DNA of 64,000 bases from Sulfuracidifex metallicus DSM 6482 = JCM 9184 (GCA_032834875.1 CP135238.1:564011-628010); one strand, 5' to 3'. Shown: positions 27,578 to 37,733, counted from the stretch's first letter. The notes: generated by a model not told the origin, from the letters alone. Translations and numbers: made by a program.

Positions 27578-28579
27578 ATGCAGATAAGAGCGTTCACTTT
27601 CTTTTCAAAGACCTATCAAGAAGTAGAAAAAGCTGAAAAACTACTGGATAATTTAAACAAGGAATATAATGTATGGACCAAGAGAATATCCCTACCTCCT
27701 ACGCCCAAGGACTTAAGCTTAGATAAGCTAGTTGAAATACCATCTGTTAGGAATAGCAATGATGTAATATATAGCGTTGCCAGTTTAACGGCTGATGATA
27801 GAAGATTAAGCCAAATCAAGGACTTACTTTCTATCTCTAATAGATTCTACGCTAACGTATTAGTCAGGGACGTGAAAAATCTAGAAGAGATAACGAAACT
27901 GATTTTAAGTCTAGAACCAGAGGATGCTACCAGATTTGGAGTTCTGTTCGGTGATTGGTTTCTAGTATCTCCATATTTTCCAATATCTACTGCAGACGTG
28001 ATAACCAGTTCATTTGGATTGGCACTCTTATATACAGACGAAGTAATGAAGGGAAATACTGTAAGGGCAATCTCTTATGCTGACGAGATCGGTAGAAAAC
28101 TAGAAGCTGAACTAAAAGTAAAGTACTTGGGCGTGGACGTTTCATTATCACCGTGGATGGAAAAAAGTGTAGGAGAGATAATAGAACGAAGGAGCGAAAA
28201 AATCTTCAATATTTCCAACATTTGGGCCGTGCATGAACTAAACCAGGAGATATTGAAGGCTAGCCTTATTTCCAAGGTTAAACCCATAGGCTTTTCTGAA
28301 GTAATGTTACCAGTTTCTGAAGATAACGTGCTTAGAAGAAGGGCTGAGGACGGTAGTTTAACCTTAACCAATTTAATCGCCTTAACTTACGTTTGTGCTG
28401 CAGGCATAGATATGATAGCTATAACTAGAGACAAAGTTACAATATTGAATCTTTTGAAAGCATTATATTCAATAAGACGAGTTAAGATGAGACCTATAGG
28501 TATGAGAATAGTAACCACGAGCGGAGGAAAAGTTAGGTCTAAAGAATTCGGCGATATACCTGAAGTTAAAGTAATATAG
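27578..28579 (+). CDS. DUF711 (UPF0210) family protein
   Basis: A 333-residue protein matching DUF711: the C-terminal part has AAGIDMIAITRDK and RPIGMRIVTTSGGKV, and GVDVSLSPW mid-protein. Structures of the family resemble glycyl-radical enzymes, but no radical-site motif is recognisable here and the function is not known. Divergent from the DsrE/TusA pair across only 38 bases, so the two promoters must overlap. Confidence 0.75.
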   Translation: MQIRAFTFFSKTYQEVEKAEKLLDNLNKEYNVWTKRISLPPTPKDLSLDKLVEIPSVRNSNDVIYSVASLTADDRRLSQIKDLLSISNRFYANVLVRDVKNLEEITKLILSLEPEDATRFGVLFGDWFLVSPYFPISTADVITSSFGLALLYTDEVMKGNTVRAISYADEIGRKLEAELKVKYLGVDVSLSPWMEKSVGEIIERRSEKIFNISNIWAVHELNQEILKASLISKVKPIGFSEVMLPVSEDNVLRRRAEDGSLTLTNLIALTYVCAAGIDMIAITRDKVTILNLLKALYSIRRVKMRPIGMRIVTTSGGKVRSKEFGDIPEVKVI

Positions 28580-28605
28580 GCTAAGTTTAAACTACTTTTA
28601 TATAC

Positions 28606-28613
28606 CTTGAATT
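28606..28613 (+). promoter_or_regulatory. TATA box for the PhoU-like gene
   Basis: CTTTTATATACC, centred about 31 bases before ATG 28641, in a 61-base gap. It fits a near-leaderless transcript. Confidence 0.5.
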
Positions 28614-28640
28614 TTACTATACATAGTAGAGTGGACTTAT

Positions 28641-29693
28641 ATGGAAGTCAGAAGAGTTCAGAAGTTTGGTAAGTCAACGCTCATGGTATCTTTACCTGCT
28701 GACTGGGTAAAGGAAGTTAGCTTATCCGCTGGAGAGAGCGTTTACTTAGAAGTCGATGAAGACGGGAGCCTGAAGGTTTATCCACCTAATTTGAAATCGG
28801 AGTCCAACAGCAGGGAAGTTAAATTGTCTCTCTCGGGTCAAGTACAGCCCGAGGTCGTAAGTAGAGCAATATATTCTTTATATATTTTAGGTATTGATAA
28901 GATAGATATTTCTTCAAAAGATGGCATAATAAATGAAGAAACCATGAGGAAAATAAAGGAGGCATCCAGAAACCTAATTGGGCTTGAAATAATCACACAG
29001 ACAGTTGATAGTGTGCAAATACAGTCCTTTTTAGATCCAACTAAGTATAGCATAAGTAGTTTGATAGCTAGATTGTCAAATTCTATAAAACAAATGTTAC
29101 ATTATCTAGATCTTGGAATAAAAGAATCTAGCAGAACTTTCCTACAGGAAGTAGTTGAGCTTGAAAAAGAAATAGATAGATTGTATTATTTAGCCTTAAG
29201 GCAACTTCTACTAGCACAAGTGAATAGAAGCTTAGCTTATATGATAGGAGTTAAGAGAATACAAATTGTAGGAAATAGAATATTAATAAAGTCAATCGAA
29301 GAAGCTGCGGATGAAATAAGCGAAGCAGCCAGCGACCTGCTTGCGTTGCACCCAGAGGATATGGAAATTCTGAAGAACTTTTGGAATAAATTAAACATTT
29401 TCATCGAGCAGACCGCAGTAGTAATAGACCACACAGTTAAGGTATTGTCAAAGGAAGATGTGATGCTGATAAACGAGGTAATGGAAGAGCTGAGAACACT
29501 TAGAAGGGTGTTAATAGCTGAAGCTTCTGAGCTAGAAGATAAGCTAATAGAGATAAAGTCTCCTATACTTATATCAACTGTAAGGTCACTTAATCTAAGG
29601 CTATATAACTCCATAAGGAGAATGGAACCTATAGTTGAAATAGCGTTCAATAGAAGTATAGAAAATCTAAAAGAAGTTCAATTAAAGGGTTAG
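28641..29693 (+). CDS. PhoU-like regulator with AbrB-type N-terminal domain
   Basis: A 350-residue protein. Residues 1-50 form a SpoVT/AbrB-like swapped-hairpin domain ([20 protein letters not shown]), and residues 130-340 hold two PhoU-type three-helix bundles with acidic faces ([19 protein letters not shown]). Archaeal proteins of this build are thought to regulate phosphate uptake or bind DNA; no pst genes are adjacent. The 3' end abuts convergent pncB with one base between stops. Confidence 0.87.
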   Translation: MEVRRVQKFGKSTLMVSLPADWVKEVSLSAGESVYLEVDEDGSLKVYPPNLKSESNSREVKLSLSGQVQPEVVSRAIYSLYILGIDKIDISSKDGIINEETMRKIKEASRNLIGLEIITQTVDSVQIQSFLDPTKYSISSLIARLSNSIKQMLHYLDLGIKESSRTFLQEVVELEKEIDRLYYLALRQLLLAQVNRSLAYMIGVKRIQIVGNRILIKSIEEAADEISEAASDLLALHPEDMEILKNFWNKLNIFIEQTAVVIDHTVKVLSKEDVMLINEVMEELRTLRRVLIAEASELEDKLIEIKSPILISTVRSLNLRLYNSIRRMEPIVEIAFNRSIENLKEVQLKG

Positions 29694-29694
29694 C

Positions 29695-30873
29695 CTAGTT
29701 ATTTTCACTATCTTGCTCAATTTTCGAAATATCTTTCAATTGTGAAATTACCCTGTCTCTGATTTGTGATGGAGAAGGTAATTCACGGACTAGCTTACCA
29801 TCCTTCATGTACTCCTTTAAAAGTGGTTCACATTTAAGCTCAGATCTTTGATCAAATAAAGTAATCTTATCGTCATTTATGCTACATCTATAAACTTGCT
29901 TCGCGCCAGGCCATTTTCCTCTCTTAGTAAAAGGAATCCATTTACCGTCAAATTTCTCTACTATATCCGCACTGAAATCAACGCTGGGAGGAAATGCCAC
30001 AGAAGTACCAATACCGAAACTGTCTACTACATCTCTTAACTCTATAACGTCTTTCTCGTCTAGACCTCCACTTACTATAATTCTAACATTAGAAAATCCA
30101 TTTATATCTAGAGTCCATCTTATTTCCTTGACTATTTTCTTGAAATTCCCTCTTCTGCTTGAAGGCGTATCTAGCCTTATACCGTAGAGCCTATCCTTCA
30201 ACAATGAGGCAGCCTTTAACGCCTCATTCCTTTCATCGTCGAAAGTATCAACTAATACTATCCTTGGCACGTCCTTCTCTACAGCCTCATCAAACGCCTG
30301 CCATGCCTTGACGTTATCACCTACTGCAAGCATGAGTGCATGAGGCATCGTCCCAGAAGGTTTAACTCCAAGGAACTTTTCGCTCATAGTGCCAGAAACG
30401 CCATCCATGCCTCCTATATACGCCGCTCTGTCTACCATGGGAGAAATAGCTGGATGGAGTGCCCTCAAACCAAAGAATATCATTTGTTTATTCAATGCTA
30501 GCATTTTAATTCTGGCCGCCTTAGTAGCAATGCTACTCTCATGCCTTAGTACGCCCAGTAGTGCGGTCTCTAGCTCTCCAAATTCTAGATAATCTCCTTC
30601 AATTATCATGACTGGCTCGATTTCCCTAAATATCGTACCTTCGTCCATAGCGTAGACTGTAACATTTCTCCCTTCCAATAGTCTCAATGCTTCCTCTAAT
30701 CCGGCGAAAACACCCCAAGAATATCCCTTGGGAAGACCATAACAGTGGAACTCCATTCTTACTTTAAGGTTCTTTATTCCTAAGTGGAAAAGTGTATCTG
30801 CAGTTCTTTTAAAATATACATCCGTAACATTACCGCTGCGTATTTCCTCCTCTCCAACCGTGTAAAGTCGCAT
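29695..30873 (-). CDS. pncB: Nicotinate phosphoribosyltransferase
   Basis: A 392-residue NAPRTase converting nicotinate and PRPP to nicotinate mononucleotide in NAD salvage. Seen: the N-terminal [38 protein letters not shown] (quoted in two parts in families), [25 protein letters not shown] and IIVSGGLDE of the PRPP/substrate barrel. Length typical of the archaeal form. Single gene, convergent with the PhoU-like gene, divergent from the ribosomal operon. Confidence 0.93.
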   Translation of the reverse strand: MRLYTVGEEEIRSGNVTDVYFKRTADTLFHLGIKNLKVRMEFHCYGLPKGYSWGVFAGLEEALRLLEGRNVTVYAMDEGTIFREIEPVMIIEGDYLEFGELETALLGVLRHESSIATKAARIKMLALNKQMIFFGLRALHPAISPMVDRAAYIGGMDGVSGTMSEKFLGVKPSGTMPHALMLAVGDNVKAWQAFDEAVEKDVPRIVLVDTFDDERNEALKAASLLKDRLYGIRLDTPSSRRGNFKKIVKEIRWTLDINGFSNVRIIVSGGLDEKDVIELRDVVDSFGIGTSVAFPPSVDFSADIVEKFDGKWIPFTKRGKWPGAKQVYRCSINDDKITLFDQRSELKCEPLLKEYMKDGKLVRELPSPSQIRDRVISQLKDISKIEQDSENN

Positions 30874-30898
30874 TTATACCTGAAACTAACTAATAGGA

Positions 30899-30911
30899 TA
30901 ATTTTTAAACC
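30899..30911 (+). promoter_or_regulatory. Promoter of the S19e-to-P1 operon
   Basis: AATTTTTAAACC in the 64-base gap before S19e, about 32 bases from ATG 30938. It is the only clear TATA-like element before the run of translation genes that extends to 38090. Confidence 0.45.
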
Positions 30912-30937
30912 TTACATGGTAACTATCTTCGATTAGA

Positions 30938-31399
30938 ATGATTACTGCAAGTATGGTACCACCTGAAAAATTGATAGAAAGGCTTGCAGCCTACCTTAAG
31001 GAAAAAAACATAGTAATGCCTCCAGAGTGGAGTTTCCTAACTAAAACTGCAAGTTTCAAAGAGAGAATTCCAGATAATCCAGAGGAATGGTGGTATGTAA
31101 GAACTGCCTCCATAATGAGAAAAATGTACATAGATACCTTCCTAGGTGTAGGTAAAAGCAAGGTAGTCTATGGTGGTTCCAGCTCTAAGGGAAATAGACC
31201 GCCTCATTTTAGAAGAGCTCCAGCTCATTCGACAAGAATGATTATGCAGCAGCTAGAAAAGGCAGGTCTTGTAATTAAAACTAAAAGGGGAAGGATGTTA
31301 TCCTCTAAGGGAAGATCTCTAGTTGATAAAATATCCCTTGAAGCATTCAAGGAATTAGTTGAGACTAATCCCTCTCTTAAAATATATTTAGAGGGGTGA
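30938..31399 (+). CDS. rps19e: Ribosomal protein S19e
   Basis: The 153-residue small-subunit protein, shared by archaea and eukaryotes and needed for head maturation of the 30S. Family motifs: [44 protein letters not shown] and [11 protein letters not shown]. First gene of the long translation operon. Confidence 0.97.
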   Translation: MITASMVPPEKLIERLAAYLKEKNIVMPPEWSFLTKTASFKERIPDNPEEWWYVRTASIMRKMYIDTFLGVGKSKVVYGGSSSKGNRPPHFRRAPAHSTRMIMQQLEKAGLVIKTKRGRMLSSKGRSLVDKISLEAFKELVETNPSLKIYLEG

Positions 31400-31404
31400 T
31401 ATAA

Positions 31405-31761
31405 ATGTCAGATTATGACGATGACGAGCTTAACGAGATAATAAACAAGAGGGCCTCAGAAGAACAGCGTAAAGCAGAAATTGAAAAGAGGAAACAAAGT
31501 GAGCTCGAAGCCCAAAGGGAAGCGGCGTTAAGGGCTATACTTGCCCCAGAGGCTAGACAGAGACTAGCAAATATAAAGCTGATAAAGCCAGATTTCGCTA
31601 ACTCATTAAGCGACCAATTAATAATGCTAGCACAGAGCGGCAGAATCAAGGTACCTATAACAGACGAAGAGTTAAAAGCCATATTAAGTCAGCTTACTGG
31701 ACAGAACAGAAGAGATTTTAAGATACAAATTAGAGAGAGGGGATGGAATGAGCACCCATAA
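31405..31761 (+). CDS. PDCD5-family DNA-binding protein
   Basis: A 118-residue highly charged protein of the PDCD5/DUF122 family. An acidic, then coiled helical N-terminus ([21 protein letters not shown]) precedes the triple-helix core [20 protein letters not shown]. Often found between S19e and L39e in archaea. Its ATG follows a GGGGTGAT ribosome-binding site. Its end overlaps the L39e start by 14 bases. Biochemical role in archaea is unclear. Confidence 0.9.
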   Translation: MSDYDDDELNEIINKRASEEQRKAEIEKRKQSELEAQREAALRAILAPEARQRLANIKLIKPDFANSLSDQLIMLAQSGRIKVPITDEELKAILSQLTGQNRRDFKIQIRERGWNEHP

Positions 31762-31903
31762 AAATTTGGGCAAAAAACTCAGGCTAGGAAAGGCAATGAA
31801 AAACAACGAGAGCGTTCCAGTATGGGTTATATTAAGAACTAACGGTAAATATAAGTATAATTTAATGAGAAGGGATTGGAGAAGAAACGACTTAAAGGTG
31901 TGA
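31748..31903 (+). CDS. rpl39e: Ribosomal protein L39e
   Basis: A 51-residue very basic protein that lines the exit tunnel. It begins with the conserved [18 protein letters not shown], then [10 protein letters not shown] and [14 protein letters not shown]. Its start lies inside the PDCD5 gene, shifted in frame, and the next ORF (L31e) starts 2 bases after its stop. Short length is normal for the family. Confidence 0.96.
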   Translation: MSTHKNLGKKLRLGKAMKNNESVPVWVILRTNGKYKYNLMRRDWRRNDLKV

Positions 31904-31905
31904 AA

Positions 31906-32172
31906 ATGAAGGAGAAAGATAATTTTGAAATCACCATAAACTTAAGACGAGCTATAATGGGAAAGAGGAACGTCAGAGCTAGAAGGGCGATAAACATTGT
32001 CAGAGAAACGGTAAAAAGACATTTCAATGCAGAAAGAGTCGTTCTCGATCCTCTATTGAACCAATTCATCTCAACTAATGGAAGGGAGAAAATTCAAGAG
32101 AAAATAACGATAGTAGTAACAAAGCTCGAAGAAAAAACATTTCTAGTCAGACTTGTAATCAAGAGTGAATGA
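31906..32172 (+). CDS. rpl31e: Ribosomal protein L31e
   Basis: An 88-residue large-subunit protein near the tunnel exit. Motifs: [25 protein letters not shown]-type basic region reading [20 protein letters not shown], and [11 protein letters not shown]. The start is ATG 31906; the frame is open 10 codons further upstream, but that part overlaps L39e. The last codons overlap the aIF6 start by 4 bases. Confidence 0.95.
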   Translation: MKEKDNFEITINLRRAIMGKRNVRARRAINIVRETVKRHFNAERVVLDPLLNQFISTNGREKIQEKITIVVTKLEEKTFLVRLVIKSE

Positions 32173-32840
32173 ACCTGCAGAGAACTAGCATCTTTGGGTC
32201 AGATAATATAGGAATATATGTTTTTACTAATAATAAATACTCGTTAGTTCCCAGAGGAGTTGATAAAAAGTTAATAGAGAGCATAGAGGAAAATCTGGGA
32301 ACGCAAGTTATAGAAGCACAAATTTCTGGAACTTTTCTCTTGGGTATTTTTGTTAGCGGAAATGACAATGTGATTTTACTTCCAAAAACAACTACTGAAG
32401 AGGAGTTTTCTTTTCTAAAAAGGGAATTAAAGGACTGTAGAGTAGAAATTTTTGACTCCAGAGTTACAGCATTTGGAAACACTATACTTATGAACAATAA
32501 AGGGGCTTTGATATACCCAGATTTTACTGAAGCAGAAGTTAAATTTCTAAAGAACATAACAGGATTAGATGATATAGAAAAAGGGTCAATAGCAAACATA
32601 GTAACAGTAGGTGCTGTAGGCGCAGTTAATGACAAGGGCGGTTTAACTCACATTGAAACTAGTGAAGAGGAAATTAAGAGAATGGAGAAAATTTTTAAAG
32701 TTAATTTTGATATTGGAACAATAAACTTTGGAAATACATTCATAAAGAGTGGGATAATAGTAAATAACAAGGGAATACTTATAGGCTCCCGTACAACGGG
32801 ACCAGAGATTTTAAGAATACAAAAAGCATTTGGTGAATGA
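32169..32840 (+). CDS. eif6: Translation initiation factor aIF6
   Basis: A 223-residue five-fold pseudosymmetric protein that binds the 50S at L14 and blocks subunit joining. Five repeats are visible through the recurring pattern LVPRG, ILLPK, LMNNKG, VNDKGG and VNNKG. In Sulfolobus aIF6 is known to act as an anti-association factor. It overlaps L31e by 4 bases. Confidence 0.96.
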   Translation: MNLQRTSIFGSDNIGIYVFTNNKYSLVPRGVDKKLIESIEENLGTQVIEAQISGTFLLGIFVSGNDNVILLPKTTTEEEFSFLKRELKDCRVEIFDSRVTAFGNTILMNNKGALIYPDFTEAEVKFLKNITGLDDIEKGSIANIVTVGAVGAVNDKGGLTHIETSEEEIKRMEKIFKVNFDIGTINFGNTFIKSGIIVNNKGILIGSRTTGPEILRIQKAFGE

Positions 32841-32849
32841 AATGTCAGA
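32831..32849 (+). repeat. 19-base initiation-region repeat, copy 1
   Basis: TGGTGAATGAAATGTCAGA spans the ribosome-binding site and start codon of L18Ae (ATG 32842). The identical 19 bases occur before pfdA at 33118-33136. The GGTGA Shine-Dalgarno in it decides ATG 32842 over TTG 32830 and GTG 32833. Confidence 0.75.
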
Positions 32850-33102
32850 AGTAAAGACATTTATGGTCAGAGGAACGGCTCTCTTTGGAGAGTCGCATTA
32901 CCCAGTAAGACAAAAGTTTACTAGATACGTAAGAGCTCTAAATGAAACTCAGGCTAAGGAGCTAATATATTCCTCATTTGGGAGCAAGAATAAAATAAAA
33001 AGAAAGAACATAAAAATTGAAGAAGTGAAAGAAGTAGATCCCACTACTATCCAAGATAAGAGAATGCAGGATCTGATGTCATTAGATAGGATAACAATAT
33101 AA
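32842..33102 (+). CDS. rpl18a: Ribosomal protein L18Ae (LX)
   Basis: An 86-residue large-subunit protein. It has FMVRGTALFG at the N-terminus, QKFTRYVRALNETQAKELIYSSFGSK (quoted here as QKFTRYVRALNE) and the C-terminal KRKNIKIEEVKEV. The start ATG is preceded by GGTGA at 8-10 bases. It lies between aIF6 and prefoldin alpha, the usual archaeal order. Confidence 0.95.
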   Translation: MSEVKTFMVRGTALFGESHYPVRQKFTRYVRALNETQAKELIYSSFGSKNKIKRKNIKIEEVKEVDPTTIQDKRMQDLMSLDRITI

Positions 33103-33117
33103 AAATAATGAAAAAGG

Positions 33118-33136
33118 TGGTGAATGAAATGTCAGA
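33118..33136 (+). repeat. 19-base initiation-region repeat, copy 2
   Basis: The same TGGTGAATGAAATGTCAGA as at 32831-32849, here carrying the ribosome-binding site and ATG 33129 of pfdA. It supports ATG 33129 as start over the in-frame ATG 33108. Confidence 0.75.
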
Positions 33137-33560
33137 TCAAGGTAGAGACGTACAAGTTTCCCTCGAGGATCTACTGGCACAAGCTGACTATCTAAAGAGA
33201 TACATCGATGTATTACAAAAGTCTATAGCCGACCTAACTGATTCCCTCAACTCTATAGAATCCGCAAAGCAATTTCTTGAAATGATTAATGAGAAACAGG
33301 AACAATTAGTATCAGTTGATAGAAAAGGATTTGTCCTAGTTAAGAGCGAAATTAAGGACACTTCAAAGGTCACAATGAACATAGGGCTAGGCTACTACGC
33401 CGAAGTAACGCCAGAGCAAGCTAAGAAGATGCTTGACTCTAGAAAAGATGAATTAAATAAGGCTCTACAGGGAGTTCTGTCTGAGAGGGAAAAAGCTGCA
33501 ACTGCTTATTATCAGATTGCGGAGATCTTGGAAAGGGCTCAGGCAGAACAACCAAGGTGA
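33129..33560 (+). CDS. pfdA: Prefoldin alpha subunit
   Basis: A 143-residue subunit of the jellyfish-shaped chaperone that passes unfolded proteins to the thermosome. Two long coiled-coil helices (about 8-45 and 100-140) flank a beta-hairpin region with FVLVKSEIKD and GYYAEVTPEQA. ATG 33129 is chosen by its GGTGA site. The stop TGA at 33558-33560 is directly followed, in the same frame, by the FtsY N-terminal domain. The beta subunit gene is not in the window. Confidence 0.95.
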   Translation: MSDQGRDVQVSLEDLLAQADYLKRYIDVLQKSIADLTDSLNSIESAKQFLEMINEKQEQLVSVDRKGFVLVKSEIKDTSKVTMNIGLGYYAEVTPEQAKKMLDSRKDELNKALQGVLSEREKAATAYYQIAEILERAQAEQPR

Positions 33561-34820
33561 TCTTTCTGTTTCGATAAATTAAAAAAAGCATTTTCTAATT
33601 TTGTAGGAAAATTCAAGGAAGAGGAAAAAGAGAAGAAGGAGGAATTAAATGAACAGACTAATCAACGTTGTGAAGAGCTAGAGTTAAATCAAAGCGAGAT
33701 CAAGAAAGAACCTAGCGAAATCAAACAAGAAAGCACCCAAAGAGACCTAAACCCCACATCTGGGGAAATCAGAAACGAAGTCCCAGAAGCTACATCTAGT
33801 GAAAATAGACAAGTAGAGAAACCCGTAGAAGTTAGAGATGAACAAAAACCGATACAACAAGGGAAAGGGATTAGTTCAAATCAAAGTTTGTCAGCTCAGA
33901 AAAAAGACATAAAGGGTGAGTCTGAGAAAGCTGAGGGCAAAAAGAAGGGAAGTTTCTTAGATGTATTCAGATATAGGGAGATTAAAGAAAAGGATATAGA
34001 AGATCTAGTTGAAGAACTTAGATACCAATTGCTTGAAAGCGATGTATCTTTCGATGTAACTGAAAAATTTTTGGCTGATATAAAAAATGCGTTATTAGGT
34101 AAAAGAATAAAAAGATCAGAAGATGTAGAAGAAATATTAAGAGACACGCTAAAAAAATCAATAACAGAGATACTAACTAAGAACGAGAACATAAACTTAA
34201 TTGACCTGATAAGGAAGTCTCAAAAACCATTTGTTATTGTATTCTTTGGAGTTAACGGAGTAGGTAAAACCACGACAATAGCTAAAGTGATTTATATGTT
34301 AAAGAAAAACGGCTTAACATGCATAGTTTCAGCATCCGATACATTTAGGGCTGCTGCGCAAGAACAACTTTCTATACATGCGCAGAAGCTTGAGGTGCCA
34401 ATAGTGAAGGGAAAATACGGTGGAGATCCTGCTGCAGTTGCTTTCGATGCAATACAATCAGCAAAGAGTAGAGGAATAGATGTAGTTCTAATAGATACTG
34501 CAGGAAGAATGAACACGGATACAGATCTGACTAATGAACTTAGAAGATTAATGAAAATAGCTAAACCTAATTTCAGAATACTAGTATTAGACTCATTGGG
34601 GGGAAATGATACATTAGAACAAGCAAAATATTTTGAAAATGCCATAGGTTTCGATGCTGTGATATTAACTAAGGTTGATGCTGATGCTAAAGGAGGCGTA
34701 GTATTATCTCTAGCATATGAATTAAGCAAACCAGTTATCTTTTTAGGCGTAGGGCAGGAATACGAAAAGCTTCAGCCTTTTTCTGCAGACTGGTTCGTGG
34801 AAAGGCTATTTAATAGTTAA
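33557..34820 (+). CDS. ftsY: SRP receptor FtsY, apparent +1 frame change near its start
   Basis: The SRP receptor GTPase. The NG domain (from about 33950) has GVNGVGKT, DTFRAAAQEQL, DTAGR and TKVDADAKGG, all intact. Before it, 33570-33950 encodes an amphipathic start FDKLKKAFSNFVGKF and a charged Glu/Gln-rich A domain, in one open frame that begins right after the pfdA stop and has no ATG, GTG or TTG before TTG 33888. GTG 33557 overlaps the pfdA stop (GTGA) and encodes MIFLF; skipping C33572 joins it to the frame, giving MIFLFDKLKKAF. I therefore annotate GTG 33557 with a +1 shift. Alternatives: a base error, or a short form from TTG 33888. Confidence 0.85.
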
Positions 34821-34852
34821 GCTAATATTCTATAAGCCATAACCATACTTAT

Positions 34853-35095
34853 ATGTCAAGTAAATCTACACCGAAGAGCAAACAGAGCAGCACAACTAAA
34901 AGCAGGGGTAATGGCAACTTTATAATTTCATGGTTTCAGCACAGAAAAGAAGATTGGAACAGAATAATAACTGTAGCAAAAAAGCCCGATAAGGAGACTT
35001 ACAAGTTTAACCTTAGAATTACTGGGCTAATTATATTGGTTGTAGGAGTTCTCGCATTTGCCATCCAGGCAATAATGGCGTTTGTAGTTGGGTGA
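34853..35095 (+). CDS. secE: Protein translocase subunit SecE/Sec61 gamma
   Basis: An 80-residue tail-anchored subunit of the SecYE translocon. A 24-residue Ser/Lys-rich cytosolic head precedes the amphipathic helix with KKPDKETYKFN, then one membrane segment (about 55-77, ending IQAIMAFVVG). The head is longer than in many archaeal SecE proteins. It sits between ftsY and spt5, the order also seen as secE-nusG in bacteria. Confidence 0.95.
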   Translation: MSSKSTPKSKQSSTTKSRGNGNFIISWFQHRKEDWNRIITVAKKPDKETYKFNLRITGLIILVVGVLAFAIQAIMAFVVG

Positions 35096-35099
35096 GTTA

Positions 35100-35558
35100 A
35101 TGGAAAGGCCCAAGATAAGGAATTATTACGCCGTCAAGGTTACTGGGGGCCAAGAAATAAATGTTGCTCTAATGCTAGAAGAGCGAATAAAGACAAACAA
35201 CATTCAGGAAGTATACTCTATTTTAGTCCCGCAAAGTCTGAAAGGTTACGTAATCATTGAGGCCGGTGGGCCCCACATAGTGAAGCTCTTAATCTCAGGC
35301 ATAAGAAACGTAAAGGGTGTAGCCCAAGGATTATTGGACAAGAACGACGTTGCAAAGATGGTATCGTCCAACCTAGTGAGGGTTAAACTAGAGAAAGATC
35401 AGATGGTAGAGATAAACTCTGGGCCATTCAGAGGAATGCAAGCTCAGGTTGTTAGAGTAGAGGAGGAGAGAGGAGAGGTAGTGTTAAATATTCTAGAATC
35501 AGCTTTTCCTTTGACAGTAACTGTGCCCATAGATCAAGTTAAAGTTTTAAAGAGGTGA
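35100..35558 (+). CDS. spt5: Transcription elongation factor Spt5 (NusG-like)
   Basis: A 152-residue factor with an N-terminal NGN domain ([21 protein letters not shown], quoted from its start) and a KOW domain near 95-125 ([18 protein letters not shown]). It closes the RNA polymerase clamp with Spt4. ATG 35100 is chosen for its GGTGA site 5 bases upstream; TTG 35088 would overlap secE. Confidence 0.95.
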   Translation: MERPKIRNYYAVKVTGGQEINVALMLEERIKTNNIQEVYSILVPQSLKGYVIIEAGGPHIVKLLISGIRNVKGVAQGLLDKNDVAKMVSSNLVRVKLEKDQMVEINSGPFRGMQAQVVRVEEERGEVVLNILESAFPLTVTVPIDQVKVLKR

Positions 35559-35563
35559 AAAAT

Positions 35564-36076
35564 GTGCCCACTAAAACAATAAAGATCGTAATAGAGGGAG
35601 GTAATGCGAAGCCAGCTCCTCCGTTGGCTCCAACTCTCTCTCAACTCAAGCTTAACGTAGGTGAAGTTGTAAAGAAAATAAATGACGCTACTTCTCAATT
35701 CAAGGGTATGAGTGTCCCAGTTAGCATTGAAATTGATACGAACACGAAGAAGTACAATATCTCCGTAGGTATTCCAACCACTACTGCTCTTCTATTAAAA
35801 GAAGCGGGAGCAAGCGAACCTTCTGGAGATACAGCCCATAAGAAGATTGGAAATATACACTTTGAAGGAATAATTAAAGTCGCGATAATGAAGAAGCCGT
35901 CCATGACGTCAAAATCCCTTAAAGGTGCCGTTAAAAGCTTGCTTGGTTCAGCCCACGCCATAGGAATAACTGTAGATGGAAGAGATCCGAAAGAGCTAGT
36001 GAAAGAAGTGGATGAAGGTAAGTTCGACGAAGTGTTAAATAAGTATGAAGAAAAGTGGAATGGTGGTTTAGAATGA
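35564..36076 (+). CDS. rpl11: Ribosomal protein L11
   Basis: A 170-residue protein of the GTPase-associated centre. It begins [20 protein letters not shown], with the N-terminal domain [21 protein letters not shown] (quoted partly) and the C-terminal RNA-binding helices with [21 protein letters not shown] 35564 after GAGGTGAA is preferred; GTG 35555 is the alternative. The stop overlaps the L1 start (ATGA). Confidence 0.96.
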   Translation: MPTKTIKIVIEGGNAKPAPPLAPTLSQLKLNVGEVVKKINDATSQFKGMSVPVSIEIDTNTKKYNISVGIPTTTALLLKEAGASEPSGDTAHKKIGNIHFEGIIKVAIMKKPSMTSKSLKGAVKSLLGSAHAIGITVDGRDPKELVKEVDEGKFDEVLNKYEEKWNGGLE

Positions 36077-36732
36077 TAGTAGGAAAGGACAAGCTAGCTG
36101 AAGCTGTAGCTAAGGCTTTACAGGAAGAAAATAAAACTAAAAGGGAATTCAAACAAAGTGTCGATATAATAGTAACCTTTAGAGACGTCGACATGAAGAG
36201 GGGAGATATAAAGCTTAGGGAAATAGTAAATCTGCCAAAAACCCCACCCAAAGAAAAGAAAGTACTAGTGGTGCCAACTTTTGAGCAAACTGAATATGCG
36301 AAGAAGGCTGAACCTAATGTTCTACTTAGCAAAGAGGAACTACAGAAGCTACAGGGAAACAAAAGAACAGTAAAGAAACTTGCTACGCAAAACGACTGGT
36401 TCCTAATAGCTCCTGACTCAATGGCCCTAGCTGGTCGTATTTTGGGTCCGGCTCTAGGCCCTAGAGGTAAATTCCCCACTCCACTCCCTGGAGCAGCGGA
36501 CGTAACAGAGTACATAAATAGATACAAGAGATCTACACTGGTCAAAACTAAGGATCAACCTCATACTCAAGCTTTTATTGGAACAGAGGATCAATCTGCA
36601 GAAGATTTGGCTGAGAACGCTCTAGCAGTTCTAAATGTAATAGAAGGAAAGGTAACGAATGCACTATCAAAAATAGGTAACATATATATAAAGACTACTA
36701 TGGGTAAACCAGTTAAAGTAAGTACGAGGTGA
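36073..36732 (+). CDS. rpl1: Ribosomal protein L1
   Basis: A 219-residue protein of the L1 stalk. Motifs: the N-terminal [38 protein letters not shown] (the classical L1 signature) and [16 protein letters not shown] at the end. The start ATG 36073 overlaps the L11 stop; an in-frame ATG at 36055 is inside L11. In archaea L1 can repress its own mRNA; I saw no obvious copy of the binding hairpin by eye. Confidence 0.96.
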   Translation: MIVGKDKLAEAVAKALQEENKTKREFKQSVDIIVTFRDVDMKRGDIKLREIVNLPKTPPKEKKVLVVPTFEQTEYAKKAEPNVLLSKEELQKLQGNKRTVKKLATQNDWFLIAPDSMALAGRILGPALGPRGKFPTPLPGAADVTEYINRYKRSTLVKTKDQPHTQAFIGTEDQSAEDLAENALAVLNVIEGKVTNALSKIGNIYIKTTMGKPVKVSTR

Positions 36733-36737
36733 TAAAG

Positions 36738-37733
36738 ATGGCAGTAGAAATACAGCAAAAGAAAATTGCAAAATGGAAAATAGATGAAGTAGAGGAACTC
36801 ACGGAAGAGCTGAAGAAAAATAAGACTGTAATAATAGGAAGCTTGGAGGGATTTCCCGCAGATAAGCTACACGAGATTAGAAAGCAACTCAGAGGAAAAG
36901 CAATAGTTAGAGTTACTAAAAACTCACTATTTCAAATAGCTGCTAAAAATGCTGGAATAGATGTTTCGAAATTAGAAAAATACCTTATAGGACCCAATAT
37001 TTTCATCTTAACTAATGATAATCCGTTTACTTTCTCAATATTCTTCGAAAAGTTCAAGTTAAAGAGATATGCCAAAGCTGGAGATATCGCAGAGGAAGAG
37101 GTAGTAATCCCAGCAGGAGATACAGGGTTTTCAGCAGGTCCAGTACTAAGCACCTTCGGGAAACTAAAGATAAAGACAAGAGTCCAAGAAGGAAAGATCT
37201 TCGTAGCAGAGGATACAGTAATAGCTAAGCCTGGATCTAAGATACCAGATGATGCTATACCAATTTTGCAAAAATTAGGAATAATGCCAGTTTATATAAA
37301 GCTAGGCTTAAAGGGCGCTTATTACGAGGGGCTACTAATACCTTCTAATGAACTAAAGATAGATTTAGGTCAGTACGCTTCAAACATAGCAAAGGCGTAC
37401 CAGGAATCGATGGCAGTTGCAGTGGAGATTGCATATCCTGTACCAGAAGTGCTTAAGGTCACAATAGGAAAGGCTTATAGAAATGCAATGGCTTTAGCTG
37501 GAGAATCAGGATACTTAACACCAGAAACTGCAGAGAATGTATTATCTAGAGCTATGGCTAAAGCCTATGCATTGGCTTCTGCTTTAGAGGGCAAGGTTGA
37601 CTTAGGCATAAATATACCGAAAGCACAAGCACCAGCTGCAGCAGAAGAGAAGAAGGAAGAGAAGAAGGAGGAAGAGAATAAGGGACCAAGCGAAGAGGAA
37701 ATAGGAGGAGGTATCTCCTCTCTCTTCGGGTAA
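36738..37733 (+). CDS. rplP0: Ribosomal stalk protein P0 (L10)
   Basis: A 331-residue stalk base. The N-terminal rRNA-binding domain ([33 protein letters not shown]) is followed by an insertion and by helical P1-binding segments (230-300). The tail is Ala-rich, then a Glu/Lys run and [14 protein letters not shown], the factor-binding end. ATG 36738 follows GAGGTGAT. The tail is encoded by 83 bases identical to the P1 gene. Confidence 0.96.
   Translation: MAVEIQQKKIAKWKIDEVEELTEELKKNKTVIIGSLEGFPADKLHEIRKQLRGKAIVRVTKNSLFQIAAKNAGIDVSKLEKYLIGPNIFILTNDNPFTFSIFFEKFKLKRYAKAGDIAEEEVVIPAGDTGFSAGPVLSTFGKLKIKTRVQEGKIFVAEDTVIAKPGSKIPDDAIPILQKLGIMPVYIKLGLKGAYYEGLLIPSNELKIDLGQYASNIAKAYQESMAVAVEIAYPVPEVLKVTIGKAYRNAMALAGESGYLTPETAENVLSRAMAKAYALASALEGKVDLGINIPKAQAPAAAEEKKEEKKEEENKGPSEEEIGGGISSLFG
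37622..37704 (+). repeat. 83-bp direct repeat, copy in P0
   Basis: These 83 bases, encoding the [18 protein letters not shown] hinge and acidic tail of P0, are identical base for base to 37979-38061 in the P1 gene. Identity ends at the variable GGG/AGG codons before the final SLFG. Confidence 0.95.

Noticed and set aside
33888-34820. FtsY starting at TTG 33888 as the only form
   Set aside because: The frame stays open 327 bases upstream with a typical FtsY amphipathic start and charged domain. TTG 33888 may make a short form but does not explain that sequence.
35931-36545. A 204-codon open frame on the minus strand
   Set aside because: It lies opposite L11 and L1, both certain, and its translation resembles no protein.
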